Position numbers and translations under genes: made by a program. Below, in pieces: positions 16,396 through 25,505 of a DNA stretch of 64,000 nt. The number at the start of each line of letters is the position of its first letter. Within the stretch, counting starts at the first letter, position 1. Below the pieces are notes generated by a model. The model was not told the DNA's origin. It worked only from the letters and a program-made list of their open reading frames with translations, and searched no databases. The stretch is from the NCBI GenBank assembly GCA_023229465.1, contig JALNZE010000001.1, forward strand, positions 62,001 to 126,000, read 5' to 3'. This DNA comes from Chitinophagaceae bacterium. GTDB lineage: Bacteria > Bacteroidota > Bacteroidia > Chitinophagales > Chitinophagaceae.

Positions 16396-17640
16396 ATGAA
16401 AAAAAGCTATTACACTGTTGGCCTGATAATGTTAACATTCTTCGTCATCTCTTTTTTAACGAATGTTATTGGCCCGCTAATACCCGATATGATAAAGGGG
16501 TTCAACCTTAGCCTTACACTGGTTGCATTACTACCTTTTGCCTTTTTTATAGCTTATGGTGTAATGTCTATTCCTTCGGGTATGCTCATTGAACGTTATA
16601 GAGAAAAAAAAGTCATGATAGCCGCTTTTATCGTTGCCTTAGCAGGCTCATTGCTGCTGGCTCTTTTCCCCAATTATTTATCAGCGGTATTTTCTTTATT
16701 TTTGATAGGCTGTGGAATGGCCATGTTGCAGGTTGTAATCAATCCGCTTTTACGCACCGCCGGCGGCGAAGAAAATTATGCGTTTTATTCAGTACTGGCG
16801 CAGCTTATTTTCGGTTTTGCCTCTTTTGTTAGCCCTTTGGTTTATTCCGGGCTTGTATTCCGGCTACATCAAAATACCCGCAATAACCAACTCTTTTCCG
16901 CTTTAAATAAGCTTGTCCCTGTTCAATTACCATGGATTTCACTTTACTTCCTTTTTGTTATTATCTGTGTTGCAATGATCCTCGTTATTCTGTTTTCACG
17001 GTTTCCAAAAGTAGCGTTAAACAAAGATGAAAAGGGTGGCCCTTTATCAATACATATTGAGTTATTTAAAAATCGAAAAGTGATTTTATTTTTTATTGCT
17101 ATGCTTAGTTATGTGGGTACGGAACAGGGCGTTGCCAATTGGATATCTCAATTCTTATTTACCTATCATGATTACGATCCGCAAAAAAAAGGCGCAGAAA
17201 CAGTAGCCTATTTTTGGGGGCTTATGACTGCCGGGGGCCTGTTGGGCTTGTTATTGATAAAACTAATTGATAGCCGTATTGTTCTGATTCTGTTTACCGC
17301 CTTAGCCATTGTTTGCCTCAGCGCCGGATTGTTTGGTTCTTCCCCGGTGGCATTAATCGCATTTCCCATGGTAGGATTTTTTGCCTCTGTAATTTACCCG
17401 GTCATATTTTCGCTGGCGCTAAATTCCGTGGAAGAACACCATGGATCTTTTTCAGGCATTCTTGTTACAGGTATCATTGGCGGCGCTATCATTCCATTGG
17501 TGATTGGTTGGCTGGGAGATCATTTGGGGTTAAGGGCAGGTATGTGTTTTTTATACCTGACTATGGGATACATACTCAGTATTGGCTTTTGGGCAAAACC
17601 GATTGTAACTAATAAAACCATCCGGCTTTTTGGAAAGTAA
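16396..17640 (+). CDS. MFS sugar transporter (FucP/NagP-like)
   Basis: 414 residues from the ATG at 16396; a TTG two codons earlier is less likely. Twelve hydrophobic helices; the second half of the first signature reads IPSGMLIERYREKKVMI, the MFS loop 2-3 pattern. FLIGCGMAMLQVVINPLLRTAGG resembles the GlxLQxxxNP motif of the glucose/fucose/N-acetylglucosamine group (FucP, GluP, NagP). It lies 30 bases upstream of the ROK kinase and next to nagB, so it probably imports an amino sugar or hexose (inference). Confidence 0.85.
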   Translation: MKKSYYTVGLIMLTFFVISFLTNVIGPLIPDMIKGFNLSLTLVALLPFAFFIAYGVMSIPSGMLIERYREKKVMIAAFIVALAGSLLLALFPNYLSAVFSLFLIGCGMAMLQVVINPLLRTAGGEENYAFYSVLAQLIFGFASFVSPLVYSGLVFRLHQNTRNNQLFSALNKLVPVQLPWISLYFLFVIICVAMILVILFSRFPKVALNKDEKGGPLSIHIELFKNRKVILFFIAMLSYVGTEQGVANWISQFLFTYHDYDPQKKGAETVAYFWGLMTAGGLLGLLLIKLIDSRIVLILFTALAIVCLSAGLFGSSPVALIAFPMVGFFASVIYPVIFSLALNSVEEHHGSFSGILVTGIIGGAIIPLVIGWLGDHLGLRAGMCFLYLTMGYILSIGFWAKPIVTNKTIRLFGK

Positions 17641-17670
17641 AAAACAGCGCAGCCGGTATAAAACATTAGT

Positions 17671-18522
17671 ATGAATGATAAAAAAATTATAGGGGTTGAT
17701 TTTGGCGCTACCAATATTCGTGCGGGTATTGTTCATGGATCTCAACTTTCAGAAATTAAATCCAAACGCATCAACAGTTCCGGTTCGGTAGAAGAGGTGT
17801 TAAGAGATTTATTTTTAATTGCAGATCCCCTAATGGATAAAGAAGTAAATGCCATTGGCATCGGGGTACCGAGTGTAGTGGATACAGGGAAAGGCATCGT
17901 ATATGATGTACAAAATATCCCTTCCTGGAAAGAAGTGCATTTAAAAAAAATAATGGAAGAAAGGTACAGTGTTCCTGTTTTAGTTAATAATGATGCGAAT
18001 TGTTTTGCACTCGGTGAATATTATTTTGGAAAAGGCATAGGTAAAAATAATATGATCGGCCTTACCATCGGCACAGGGTTAGGCGCGGGTGTCATTATCA
18101 ATAATCATTTATTTTCGGGTACCAATTGTGGCGCAGGTGAATTTGGTATGGTGGAATACCTGGATCACTACTATGAATATTATGCCAGCGGGCAGTTCTT
18201 TACCAATGTTTATAATACCGATGGAGTAGAAGTGTTTGATAAAGCAAAAGCCGGAGATTTACAGGCGCGGCAATGGTATGCTGAAATGGGTACACACCTC
18301 GGCAATGCCATCAAACTGATCATGTACACTTATGACCCATCCTTAATTATTTTAGGAGGATCCGTTCGTTTTGCTTATCCCTATTTTCAGGAAAAGATGT
18401 GGCAGCGCATTAATACCTTCGCTTTTACAAAATCAATCAGTAAGCTTACCATTGAATTATCCGAACTGGAAAATACGGCAATTCTTGGAGCTGCGGGGTT
18501 ATACTATGACCATTTTCAATAA
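17671..18522 (+). CDS. ROK-family sugar kinase
   Basis: 283 residues of the actin-like ROK fold. The phosphate-1 motif is GVDFGATNIRAG (8-19), the catalytic base is Asp108 in VNNDANCFALGE, and LTIGTGLGAGVIINN is the phosphate-2 motif. The zinc-binding CXCGXXGCXE block is missing: GAGEFGMVEYLDHYYEYYASG runs straight through, and the His of the usual GH is Met160. Similar zinc-less ROK proteins occur in Bacteroidota. With the MFS transporter upstream and nagB downstream it probably phosphorylates glucose or N-acetylglucosamine in the cytoplasm (inference). Confidence 0.87.
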   Translation: MNDKKIIGVDFGATNIRAGIVHGSQLSEIKSKRINSSGSVEEVLRDLFLIADPLMDKEVNAIGIGVPSVVDTGKGIVYDVQNIPSWKEVHLKKIMEERYSVPVLVNNDANCFALGEYYFGKGIGKNNMIGLTIGTGLGAGVIINNHLFSGTNCGAGEFGMVEYLDHYYEYYASGQFFTNVYNTDGVEVFDKAKAGDLQARQWYAEMGTHLGNAIKLIMYTYDPSLIILGGSVRFAYPYFQEKMWQRINTFAFTKSISKLTIELSELENTAILGAAGLYYDHFQ

Positions 18523-18559
18523 ACCGGAAATAGTTGCCTTATCCGGGATTATTTGATGG

Positions 18560-19297
18560 CTAACCATTTTTGTGTTCAAGTAATTTCGCGGCTTCGGTAT
18601 CTAAGTAAACCATTAAGCCCGGATGGTTTCTCAATAAGCTGCCAGGAACTTCTTCCGAGATATCGCCTTCCAGTATTTTCTTAACTATTGCAGATTTATG
18701 AGCCCCACTAACTAATAATAAAATGTATTTGGATTCCATTAATGTTGCCAATCCCAGTGTAATACCTTCCTTAAGTTGTTGTTGTTCTTTAAAGTATTTC
18801 TGACCGGTTTGCTGTGTTATCAAATCGAGCGTTGTTATATGCGAACGTGCTGTTAGTGGAGTTCCCGGCTCATTCATTCCTACATGGCCATTCAATCCGA
18901 GGCCTACAATAGCTACATCAATACCGCCTTGTTGCAAGATGGAAGTTTCTATATCATTACATTCTTTGGCTAAGTCTTTATCTCTTCCATCAAAAAAAGA
19001 TATTTTATCATTCGGCACCCGTAGCGGATTGAATAATTGATTATTTAAATGAAACCTGCAGCTCCCTTCATCATTTCCGTTCATACCTACCCATTCATCC
19101 AGGCCCAAAAAATGCCAGTTCGAAATAGCCAGTTCGTTTTTATTAAATTTATCTGCAAGGTTTTTGTAGAGGCCCGATGGCGAATCCCCTGAGGCAACAC
19201 AGACAAGCGGATCTTTCCACATTTGCATCAATTCGATCAGGTCGGCAGCGGCTTGTCCTGACATGTCTTTATAATCATGAGAAATAAAAAGTTTCAT
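18560..19297 (-). CDS. nagB: Glucosamine-6-phosphate deaminase family
   Basis: 245 residues. ASGDSPSGLYKNL is the phosphate-binding loop; FLGLDEWVG contains Asp67, and GLGLNGHVGMNEPGTP holds His138 and Glu143 of the active site. The Asp of the E. coli NDGH motif is Asn136 here, a change I believe also occurs in other family members. It would convert glucosamine 6-phosphate to fructose 6-phosphate and ammonia, although galactosamine-6-phosphate isomerase activity is possible. It converges on the ROK kinase gene (37-base gap), consistent with an amino-sugar catabolic set. Confidence 0.85.
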   Translation of the reverse strand: MKLFISHDYKDMSGQAAADLIELMQMWKDPLVCVASGDSPSGLYKNLADKFNKNELAISNWHFLGLDEWVGMNGNDEGSCRFHLNNQLFNPLRVPNDKISFFDGRDKDLAKECNDIETSILQQGGIDVAIVGLGLNGHVGMNEPGTPLTARSHITTLDLITQQTGQKYFKEQQQLKEGITLGLATLMESKYILLLVSGAHKSAIVKKILEGDISEEVPGSLLRNHPGLMVYLDTEAAKLLEHKNG

Positions 19298-19455
19298 TAT
19301 TTATTTTTAAAATCAGCTCACAAAATGATAAAATATCAGCTACTAATTTCAGTCGAACTATTTTTTGCTAAATTTATAGGATTCCCTCTACTGACCCCAT
19401 AAAATAAAAAAACTTTATTAATAACTGATAAATCAATCATTATAAAGTTAAACTG

Positions 19456-19527
19456 TGGCCTCGCCGGGAATCGAACCTGGGTCTGGAGCTTCGGAAACTC
19501 TTATACTATCCATTGTACTACGAGGCC
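19456..19527 (-). tRNA. tRNA-Arg (anticodon CCG)
   Basis: Read on the minus strand, 72 bases fold as a tRNA: acceptor GGCCTCG/CGAGGCC, D arm GTAC-loop-GTAT, anticodon loop TTCCGAA with CCG at positions 34-36, a 4-base variable region, and the T loop TTCGATT. The discriminator is A, and CCA is not encoded. The anticodon stem has an A-C at 27-43, and the T stem has one A-C mismatch; otherwise it is regular. It reads CGG codons. Confidence 0.9.
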
Positions 19528-19619
19528 AATCATCTTCTTCACCTGTAACGAAAGGTGCAAGCATGGTTTCAACCGTGCCTTTCTGCGCAGAGGAAGGCTG
19601 CAAAAATAATAGAACCCGG

Positions 19620-20549
19620 CTATTGTTGCTTCAATTCTTTAAATAATCGCTCAGTATCCTCTTTTTTACACAGTTCCGTGCCCGGATTCAGCGTTGCCGC
19701 CGTACCGGCAGCTACCCCATAACACAATACATCTGCCAGGCTCCAGCTTTTCGATAAAGCCAATACCATTCCTCCTACCATACTATCTCCTGCACCCACG
19801 GTACTGTGTATCGTAACATCCGGCGGCTTAACCTGCAATGCTATGTCCTTTGTTACCAGCACTGCGCCTTCTGCTCCCAGGGATACTACAATTATTTCAC
19901 TCCCGCCACTGGCTATAATGCTTCTGGCTGCGCTTACTACTTCTTCTTTGGCAAGCTTTTCTTTACCATATAAAGTACTCAGCTCACCCAGGTTGGGTTT
20001 AATCAGGAACAGTCCCCCTTGCACCGCATGCTGCAAGGCTTCTCCTGAAGTATCTACCACCAGCTTCGCTTTTTTTTGTTTCGAAATCATGGCCAGTCTG
20101 CCAAAAAAATTAGCAGGTACCCCAGGCGGTAAACTGCCGCTGGCAACGATAAAGTCAATGTTATTTTGTTCTTTAATATATTCCAATGCCTGTTGCCATT
20201 CCTGTTCACATAGTTCCGGGCCACGCATACCAAAACGGTATTGAAGATTAGCGGAAGCATCCAATACCACAAAGTTTTCACGGGTAGACCCTTTCATAGG
20301 CAGTACTACCGATTCAATATGTTCTGCAGCCATTAACGCATCAAACTCTTTTCCGGTATAGCCCCCCGACGGATAGATGGCTATACTGCTGCCCCCTAAT
20401 TTATGAATGGCTCTTGAAACATTGATGCCCCCACCGCCCGGTTCTACTTTCGCGTCTGTACACAGTAATTTTTTTTCAGGAACCAGCTTAGGTACCGAAA
20501 TACTTTTATCCAGGGCAGGGTTCAGGGTAAGGGTGATAATCTTTTTCAT
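19620..20549 (-). CDS. PfkB-type hexose-phosphate kinase (6-phosphofructokinase-2 / 1-phosphofructokinase family)
   Basis: 309 residues of the ribokinase/PfkB fold. VEPGGGGINVSRAIHKLGG (36-54) is the N-terminal PfkB signature. VASGSLPPGVP, FLIKPNLGEL and the catalytic GAGD (252-255, TVGAGDSMVGG) follow. The opening TLTLNPALDKSISV and PEKKLLCTDAKVEPGGGG closely resembles E. coli PfkB, so ATP-dependent phosphorylation of fructose 6-phosphate is the best guess; tagatose-6-phosphate or fructose-1-phosphate kinase activity is possible. It fits glycolytic entry of the fructose 6-phosphate made by the nearby NagB. Confidence 0.88.
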   Translation of the reverse strand: MKKIITLTLNPALDKSISVPKLVPEKKLLCTDAKVEPGGGGINVSRAIHKLGGSSIAIYPSGGYTGKEFDALMAAEHIESVVLPMKGSTRENFVVLDASANLQYRFGMRGPELCEQEWQQALEYIKEQNNIDFIVASGSLPPGVPANFFGRLAMISKQKKAKLVVDTSGEALQHAVQGGLFLIKPNLGELSTLYGKEKLAKEEVVSAARSIIASGGSEIIVVSLGAEGAVLVTKDIALQVKPPDVTIHSTVGAGDSMVGGMVLALSKSWSLADVLCYGVAAGTAATLNPGTELCKKEDTERLFKELKQQ

Positions 20550-20568
20550 AACCAGGGATAGGTTGTCA

Positions 20569-21087
20569 TCATCTGTTACTATTATACCAGTTCAACATTT
20601 TTGGAAAAGCGATATGAAACCAAACAGTAAAGAATTCGGGGTGATCTGCCATCCGTTTCCTGATTTTTTGCATGGGCTCGTAAACAAAATTACACACCTC
20701 GCTTTTATCCGGCTCGATCTTTCCATCATAATATCCCACAAAAACATGATCAAACTCGTGTTCGGTAAGTCCGTTTTCGAAAGGAACCTGATACACAAAA
20801 TCGAATATTTTTTTTATGGGTGTGGTAAAACCCATCTCTTCCTTTAACCTTCTGGTAGCGGCCTGCAGGGTATCTTCACCCGGATGCGGGTGACTGCAAC
20901 AACTATTTGTCCATAACCCACCACTATGATATTTAGTTAATGCCCTTTGCTGCAATAGCATTTCTCCTTTTGAGTTGAAAATAAAAACACTAAAAGCCCT
21001 GTGGAGGATGCCTTTCGCATGTGCCTCCATTTTTTCCATGGTTCCAATGGAAACATCTTGTTCATCTACCAGGATCACTTTTCCCAT
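20569..21087 (-). CDS. idi: Isopentenyl-diphosphate delta-isomerase, type I
   Basis: 172 residues with the Nudix fold. The catalytic cysteine is Cys64 in LWTNSCCSHPHPGE, and the metal/catalytic acids lie in TEHEFDHVFVG (Glu109, Glu111). RRLKEEMGF is the modified Nudix helix. It interconverts IPP and DMAPP for isoprenoid synthesis. It is 19 bases upstream of the pfkB-type gene on the same strand and may share a transcript with it. Confidence 0.95.
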   Translation of the reverse strand: MGKVILVDEQDVSIGTMEKMEAHAKGILHRAFSVFIFNSKGEMLLQQRALTKYHSGGLWTNSCCSHPHPGEDTLQAATRRLKEEMGFTTPIKKIFDFVYQVPFENGLTEHEFDHVFVGYYDGKIEPDKSEVCNFVYEPMQKIRKRMADHPEFFTVWFHIAFPKMLNWYNSNR

Positions 21088-21151
21088 CAGCTTCCGATAA
21101 TAATGCTTTCATTTCTCGATTTACAAATATCGGAATTTTAAATGAATGGAT

Positions 21152-21652
21152 TCAATAACGCTCTATATGAGACTTCAACAATTTCCTTGCAAAGTGAATA
21201 CGGCTTTTAATAGTTCCCAGGGGCTCTCCCAACATACTGGCTATTTCGTGGTACTTATACCCGTCAAAATATAAAAGAAAGGGGTTACAGAATATATCTG
21301 GCAAATTATGAATTGCTTGCTGAATTTCTTTCAGATTAATACCTGCTATGGCAGAATTAACAACCGCGCCCTGGTACTGATTGATCAGGTATTCATTGGG
21401 TGTACTGTCCAGAATAGTTGCCTGCTTTACTTTTCTCCTGTAATCATTTATGAAAATATTACGCATGATGGTATACAACCAGGCTTTGATATTTGTACCC
21501 ACATGGTATTTATCCTGGTTGGCCAAAGCACGATAAAGGGTTTCCTGCAGCAGGTCCTTAGCCATCTCATTATCATGTGTAAGCGTAAAGGCAAAGGGTT
21601 TCAAAAACTCGGTATTGTTTAATAATACCTGGTTGAATGCTTTTGCGGACAT
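21152..21652 (-). CDS. ECF-type RNA polymerase sigma factor
   Basis: 166 residues from the ATG at 21652. An upstream in-frame start would overlap rfbA by 44 bases, and the family begins near MSAKAFNQVLL. Region 2 is seen in LTHDNEMAKDLLQETLYRALANQDKY and NIKAWLYTIMRNIFINDYRRK, and region 4 in LPDIFCNPFLLYFDGYKYHEIASMLGEPLGTIKSRIHFARKLLK. No anti-sigma gene is adjacent. It is the last gene of the rfbB-rfbC-rfbA operon (13-base gap after rfbA), an unusual place for a sigma factor. Confidence 0.9.
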   Translation of the reverse strand: MSAKAFNQVLLNNTEFLKPFAFTLTHDNEMAKDLLQETLYRALANQDKYHVGTNIKAWLYTIMRNIFINDYRRKVKQATILDSTPNEYLINQYQGAVVNSAIAGINLKEIQQAIHNLPDIFCNPFLLYFDGYKYHEIASMLGEPLGTIKSRIHFARKLLKSHIERY

Positions 21653-21665
21653 ACAATTTTGTTTA

Positions 21666-22523
21666 CTATTTAATTCTTCTAAGATATTCCCCATACCCGC
21701 TTTTGGCATATTTATCGGCCAGGATTAACAACTTCTCCCGATTAATATAGCCCATGCGGAAGGCAACCTCTTCAATACAACCCACTTTTTGGCTTTGTCG
21801 TTTTTCAATTACCCGTACAAATTCACAAGCGTCGGCAAATGAATCGAAAGTGCCGGTATCCAGCCAGGCAGTACCCCGGTTCATGATGCCAACTTTCAGC
21901 TTACCCGATCTCAGGTATTCTTTATTTATATCGGTAATCTCATATTCGCCACGGGCAGAGGGTTGCATATTTTTTGCAATCTCTACTACACTGTTATCAT
22001 AAAAATAAAGTCCGGGTACTGCATAATTTGATTTTGGCTGTTTAGGTTTTTCTTCGATAGAAACTGCTTTCTGGTTAGCATCAAATTCAACAACGCCATA
22101 TCTTTCAGGGTCATGTACTTCATAGGCAAAAACAGCTGCCCCCTCCACATCATTGAAAGATTGAACCAGTTTACTGAAGCCGGCCCCATAAAAAATATTA
22201 TCTCCCAGAATCAGGGCCACTTTGTCTTTGCCAACAAATTTTTCGCCAATCACAAATGCCTGAGCAAGCCCATTGGGCACTTCCTGTACCGCATATTCGA
22301 AGCGGCACCCTAGTTCAGAGCCATCACCCAATAATCGCTGAAACTGCGGAGAGTCTTCCGGGGTAGTAATAATTAAAACCTCATGAATACCTGCCAGCAT
22401 CAAAACCGATAATGGATAATACACCATGGGTTTATCATATACCGGCATTAATTGTTTGCTGATTCCTTTTGTGATTGGGTAGAGCCTGGTACCGGATCCT
22501 CCGGCGAGTATTATACCTTTCAT
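21666..22523 (-). CDS. rfbA: Glucose-1-phosphate thymidylyltransferase
   Basis: 285 residues. The nucleotide-binding signature GGSGTRLYPITKGISKQLMPVYDKPM starts at residue 8; LGDNIFYGAGF, YGVVEFD and RGTAWLDTGT are the other conserved blocks. It makes dTDP-glucose from dTTP and glucose 1-phosphate, the first step toward dTDP-linked 6-deoxysugars. Third gene of the rfbBCA operon. Confidence 0.96.
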   Translation of the reverse strand: MKGIILAGGSGTRLYPITKGISKQLMPVYDKPMVYYPLSVLMLAGIHEVLIITTPEDSPQFQRLLGDGSELGCRFEYAVQEVPNGLAQAFVIGEKFVGKDKVALILGDNIFYGAGFSKLVQSFNDVEGAAVFAYEVHDPERYGVVEFDANQKAVSIEEKPKQPKSNYAVPGLYFYDNSVVEIAKNMQPSARGEYEITDINKEYLRSGKLKVGIMNRGTAWLDTGTFDSFADACEFVRVIEKRQSQKVGCIEEVAFRMGYINREKLLILADKYAKSGYGEYLRRIK

Positions 22524-22549
22524 GTAACTATTTTAAAACTTTTTACTAC

Positions 22550-23107
22550 TCAGAATTGTAAAGTATCAGTTACTTCTTTCAGTGTGGGGAGCTTCGTATC
22601 TTTTTCAGATAATAATAACTCGCCGGGGGCTAATTGCCAGTCAACACCCAAATCAGCATCATTATAAATAATTCCTCTTTCTGAGGCTTTGTTATAATAA
22701 TTATCACACTTATAAAAGAAAACGGCCTGCTCACTTAATACCACGAATCCATGGGCAAATCCACGGGGAATAAAAAACTGTGTATGGCTGTCTTCCGACA
22801 ATTCTACGCTGATATGCTTACCAAATGTGGCAGACTCTTTTCGCAGATCCACCGCCACATCAAGTACCCTTCCTTTTAAAACCCTTACCAGTTTTGCCTG
22901 GGCAAATTCGCCATGTTGAAAATGCAAACCACGAAGTACCCCTTTTTGCGAACCGGACTGGTTGTCTTGTACAAACGTAACATCCACACCTGTTTGTTCA
23001 AGAAAAGTTTTCTGATTAAAACTTTCAAAAAAATAACCCCGGTGATCCCCGAAAAAAGTATCGTGAATCAGATAACATCCTTCTAAAATTGTTCTTTCAA
23101 TTCGCAT
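22550..23107 (-). CDS. rfbC: dTDP-4-dehydrorhamnose 3,5-epimerase
   Basis: 185 residues, a cupin-fold enzyme. RGLHFQHGEFAQAKLVRVLKGRVLDVAVDLR contains the catalytic His and substrate-binding residues, and FFIPRGFAHGFVVLSE is the second conserved block. It epimerises dTDP-4-keto-6-deoxyglucose. Only 2 bases separate it from rfbB and 26 from rfbA. No rfbD reductase follows in this window. Confidence 0.95.
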   Translation of the reverse strand: MRIERTILEGCYLIHDTFFGDHRGYFFESFNQKTFLEQTGVDVTFVQDNQSGSQKGVLRGLHFQHGEFAQAKLVRVLKGRVLDVAVDLRKESATFGKHISVELSEDSHTQFFIPRGFAHGFVVLSEQAVFFYKCDNYYNKASERGIIYNDADLGVDWQLAPGELLLSEKDTKLPTLKEVTDTLQF

Positions 23108-23109
23108 AA

Positions 23110-24165
23110 CTATCTATTGGTATACATTGACTGATAATAATTCTGATAATTTCCACTGGTTACATTCTGAAGCCAGGTGGCATTGCCCAGGTACCAATCA
23201 ATCGTTTCACTAAGTCCTTCTTCAAAAGTTACGGTTGGTTTCCAGCCCAGTTCTTTATTAATCTTGCCGGCATCAATGGCATAACGCCTGTCGTGCCCCG
23301 GCCTGTCTTTTACATAAGTGATCAGTTTCTCGCTATACCCTGGCTCTCTTCCCAGTTTTTGGTCCATTAATGTACAGAGTAATTTTACAAGATCTATATT
23401 TCTCCACTCATTAAATCCGCCAATATTGTAGGTTTCACCGTTAACCCCTTTATGAAAAATAAGGTCGATGGCTAATGCATGGTCTTTCACATACAGCCAG
23501 TCACGGGTATACAATCCATCCCCATACACCGGCAAGGGTTTTTCGGTGATGATATTATTGATAAATAGCGGGATAAGTTTTTCCGGAAAATGATAAGGCC
23601 CATAGTTATTGGAACAATTAGAAACAATTGTTTCCATATGATAGGTTTCCCTGTATGCCCTTACAAAATGGTCAGAAGCCGCCTTGCTTGCAGAATAGGG
23701 CGAATTAGGATCATAAGCGGTTGTTTCAGTAAAGAAACCGGTATCACCCAAACTTCCATACACTTCATCCGTTGAAATATGATAGAAGAGATGTTTGGAA
23801 TAATCTTCTTTCCATTTTTTTCTGGCGGTGTTTAACAGGTTTACTGTTCCGATAATATTCGTGTACACAAAATCCAAAGGGGAAATAATGGACCGGTCTA
23901 CATGCGACTCAGCCGCAAGATGAATAACATCGGTTACCCCGAATTGATCAAAAGTACTGTCTATCGCTTCCGCGTCAAGAATATTCACTTTAGCAAACCT
24001 GTAATTGGGTTTCTGGTCAATATCAACCAGGTTCTCCAGGTTTCCCGCGTAAGTGAGCGCATCCAGATTGATAATGGTATCCTGGGGATATTTGTTTACA
24101 AAAAGTCTTACCACATGCGATCCGATAAAGCCGGCTCCCCCGGTAATCAGTATATTCCTACTCAT
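23110..24165 (-). CDS. rfbB: dTDP-glucose 4,6-dehydratase
   Basis: 351 residues of the extended SDR family. NAD-binding GGAGFIGSH (9-17), the active-site STDEVYG (131-137) with the Asp-Glu pair, and Tyr157/Lys161 (PYSASKAASD) are intact. It converts dTDP-glucose to the 4-keto-6-deoxy sugar. First gene of the operon, with a candidate -7 box about 70 bases upstream. Confidence 0.96.
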   Translation of the reverse strand: MSRNILITGGAGFIGSHVVRLFVNKYPQDTIINLDALTYAGNLENLVDIDQKPNYRFAKVNILDAEAIDSTFDQFGVTDVIHLAAESHVDRSIISPLDFVYTNIIGTVNLLNTARKKWKEDYSKHLFYHISTDEVYGSLGDTGFFTETTAYDPNSPYSASKAASDHFVRAYRETYHMETIVSNCSNNYGPYHFPEKLIPLFINNIITEKPLPVYGDGLYTRDWLYVKDHALAIDLIFHKGVNGETYNIGGFNEWRNIDLVKLLCTLMDQKLGREPGYSEKLITYVKDRPGHDRRYAIDAGKINKELGWKPTVTFEEGLSETIDWYLGNATWLQNVTSGNYQNYYQSMYTNR

Positions 24166-24231
24166 AATTCCTGCAATTAAAATAAAGGATAAAGATAATT
24201 TTCAGCGTAAACAAGGTGCACAGGCAGTGTA

Positions 24232-24239
24232 CAAATTTA
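24232..24239 (-). promoter_or_regulatory. Candidate -7 box of the rfb operon
   Basis: On the minus strand TAAATTTG matches TAnnTTTG exactly, 66 bases before the rfbB start. The nearest upstream TTTG is only 14 bases away, so the -33 element is uncertain. Confidence 0.4.
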
Positions 24240-24347
24240 AGCATAAAAGAAGCCAAATCATAGAAACATCAGGAATAATAAATGTTAAGACAACAGTTGG
24301 GCGATATCCTGGTTTCTTTACTATCTTCATCGCAGAAATAACCTGCC

Positions 24348-25499
24348 ATGAACCAACGCTATTACTCTTTAGACGTTTTCCGCGGAGCTACCGTGGCCCT
24401 GATGATTCTGGTGAATAACCCGGGTAGCTGGGCAACTATTTTTCCACCTTTAAAACACGCCCCCTGGCATGGAATAACCCCTACAGATCTTGTTTTTCCC
24501 TTTTTCCTGTTCGCAGTAGGTAATGCGATGGCATTTGTAATGCCCCGTTTTGAACAGGCAGGGCCCTCCTTTTTCTGGAAAAAGGTAATCAAACGTACAG
24601 TCCTGATCTTCGCAATAGGCCTGTTTCTAAACTGGAGCCCTTTTGTACGTTGGGAGGGAGAAGAAATTATCTGGAAAGGTTGGCAAAACATTCGCATCCT
24701 GGGCGTATTGCAACGGATAGCCCTCTGTTATTTTTTCGCTTCCATAATCGTTTATTACGCTAAAACAAGGGGCGCTTTTGTTATTAGCGGAATACTGTTG
24801 CTTGCCTATTGGGTTATCAGTTTATTGCTGGGCAATGCAGGAGATCCGTATAGTTTAGCCGGCTGGTTTGGAACAGAAATTGATATTAATATACTGGGGG
24901 TTACCCATATTTATAAAGGCGAAGGGGTTCCTTTCGACCCGGAAGGTTTATCCAGCACACCCGCTGCTATTGTACAGGTTATATTTGGTTTTTTTGTTGG
25001 GCAGTATATTCAGCAGAAGGGGAAGAATTATGAGATGCTGTCAAATCTTTTGATAGCCGGACTTGTTTTATTCTTTACAGGTTACTGCTGGGATATGGTT
25101 TTCCCGGTAAATAAGAAAATCTGGACCAGCAGCTATGTACTATATACCACGGGCCTGGCCATTCTTTCATTGGGTACTTTGATTTACCTGATTGAATTCA
25201 AGGGAGCTAAGGGGGCATGGAGCCGGTTCTTTGACGTTTTTGGAAAAAATCCTTTATTCATTTTTGTATTAAGCGGCTTTTTACCAAGGGTACTGGCCAT
25301 GTTCAGGTGGGTTGATCATGTTACGCCTGAAGGGAAAAATGCATACACTTCATTTTTCCCCTGGTTTTACGAACATGTCTGTAAAAATATAGCTACTGAT
25401 CTTAGGGTAGGATCCCTTTTATATGCACTATGCATGATAGCTTTCTACTGGTTGATTGTGTATGTACTTGACAAGAAGAAAATTTATATTAAGGTGTGA
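24348..25499 (+). CDS. DUF5009 / heparan-alpha-glucosaminide N-acetyltransferase-like membrane protein
   Basis: 383 residues with about ten hydrophobic helices. The start RYYSLDVFRGATVALMILVNNPG is the hallmark of this family (HGSNAT-like, sometimes named NagX in bacteria), and HGITPTDLVFPFFLFAVG and RILGVLQRIALCYF are its other conserved blocks. The likely role is transfer of an acyl group across the inner membrane onto an amino sugar, by analogy with human HGSNAT; this is inference. Its genomic company (murU-like and amgK-like genes, 6 bases away convergently, and nagB nearby) supports an amino-sugar role. Confidence 0.85.
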   Translation: MNQRYYSLDVFRGATVALMILVNNPGSWATIFPPLKHAPWHGITPTDLVFPFFLFAVGNAMAFVMPRFEQAGPSFFWKKVIKRTVLIFAIGLFLNWSPFVRWEGEEIIWKGWQNIRILGVLQRIALCYFFASIIVYYAKTRGAFVISGILLLAYWVISLLLGNAGDPYSLAGWFGTEIDINILGVTHIYKGEGVPFDPEGLSSTPAAIVQVIFGFFVGQYIQQKGKNYEMLSNLLIAGLVLFFTGYCWDMVFPVNKKIWTSSYVLYTTGLAILSLGTLIYLIEFKGAKGAWSRFFDVFGKNPLFIFVLSGFLPRVLAMFRWVDHVTPEGKNAYTSFFPWFYEHVCKNIATDLRVGSLLYALCMIAFYWLIVYVLDKKKIYIKV

Positions 25500-25505
25500 T
25501 AACCC

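Noticed and set aside
19456..19527. tRNA pseudogene
   Set aside because: Two A-C mismatches exist, but the overall fold, loop bases and anticodon are regular, so a working tRNA-Arg is more likely.
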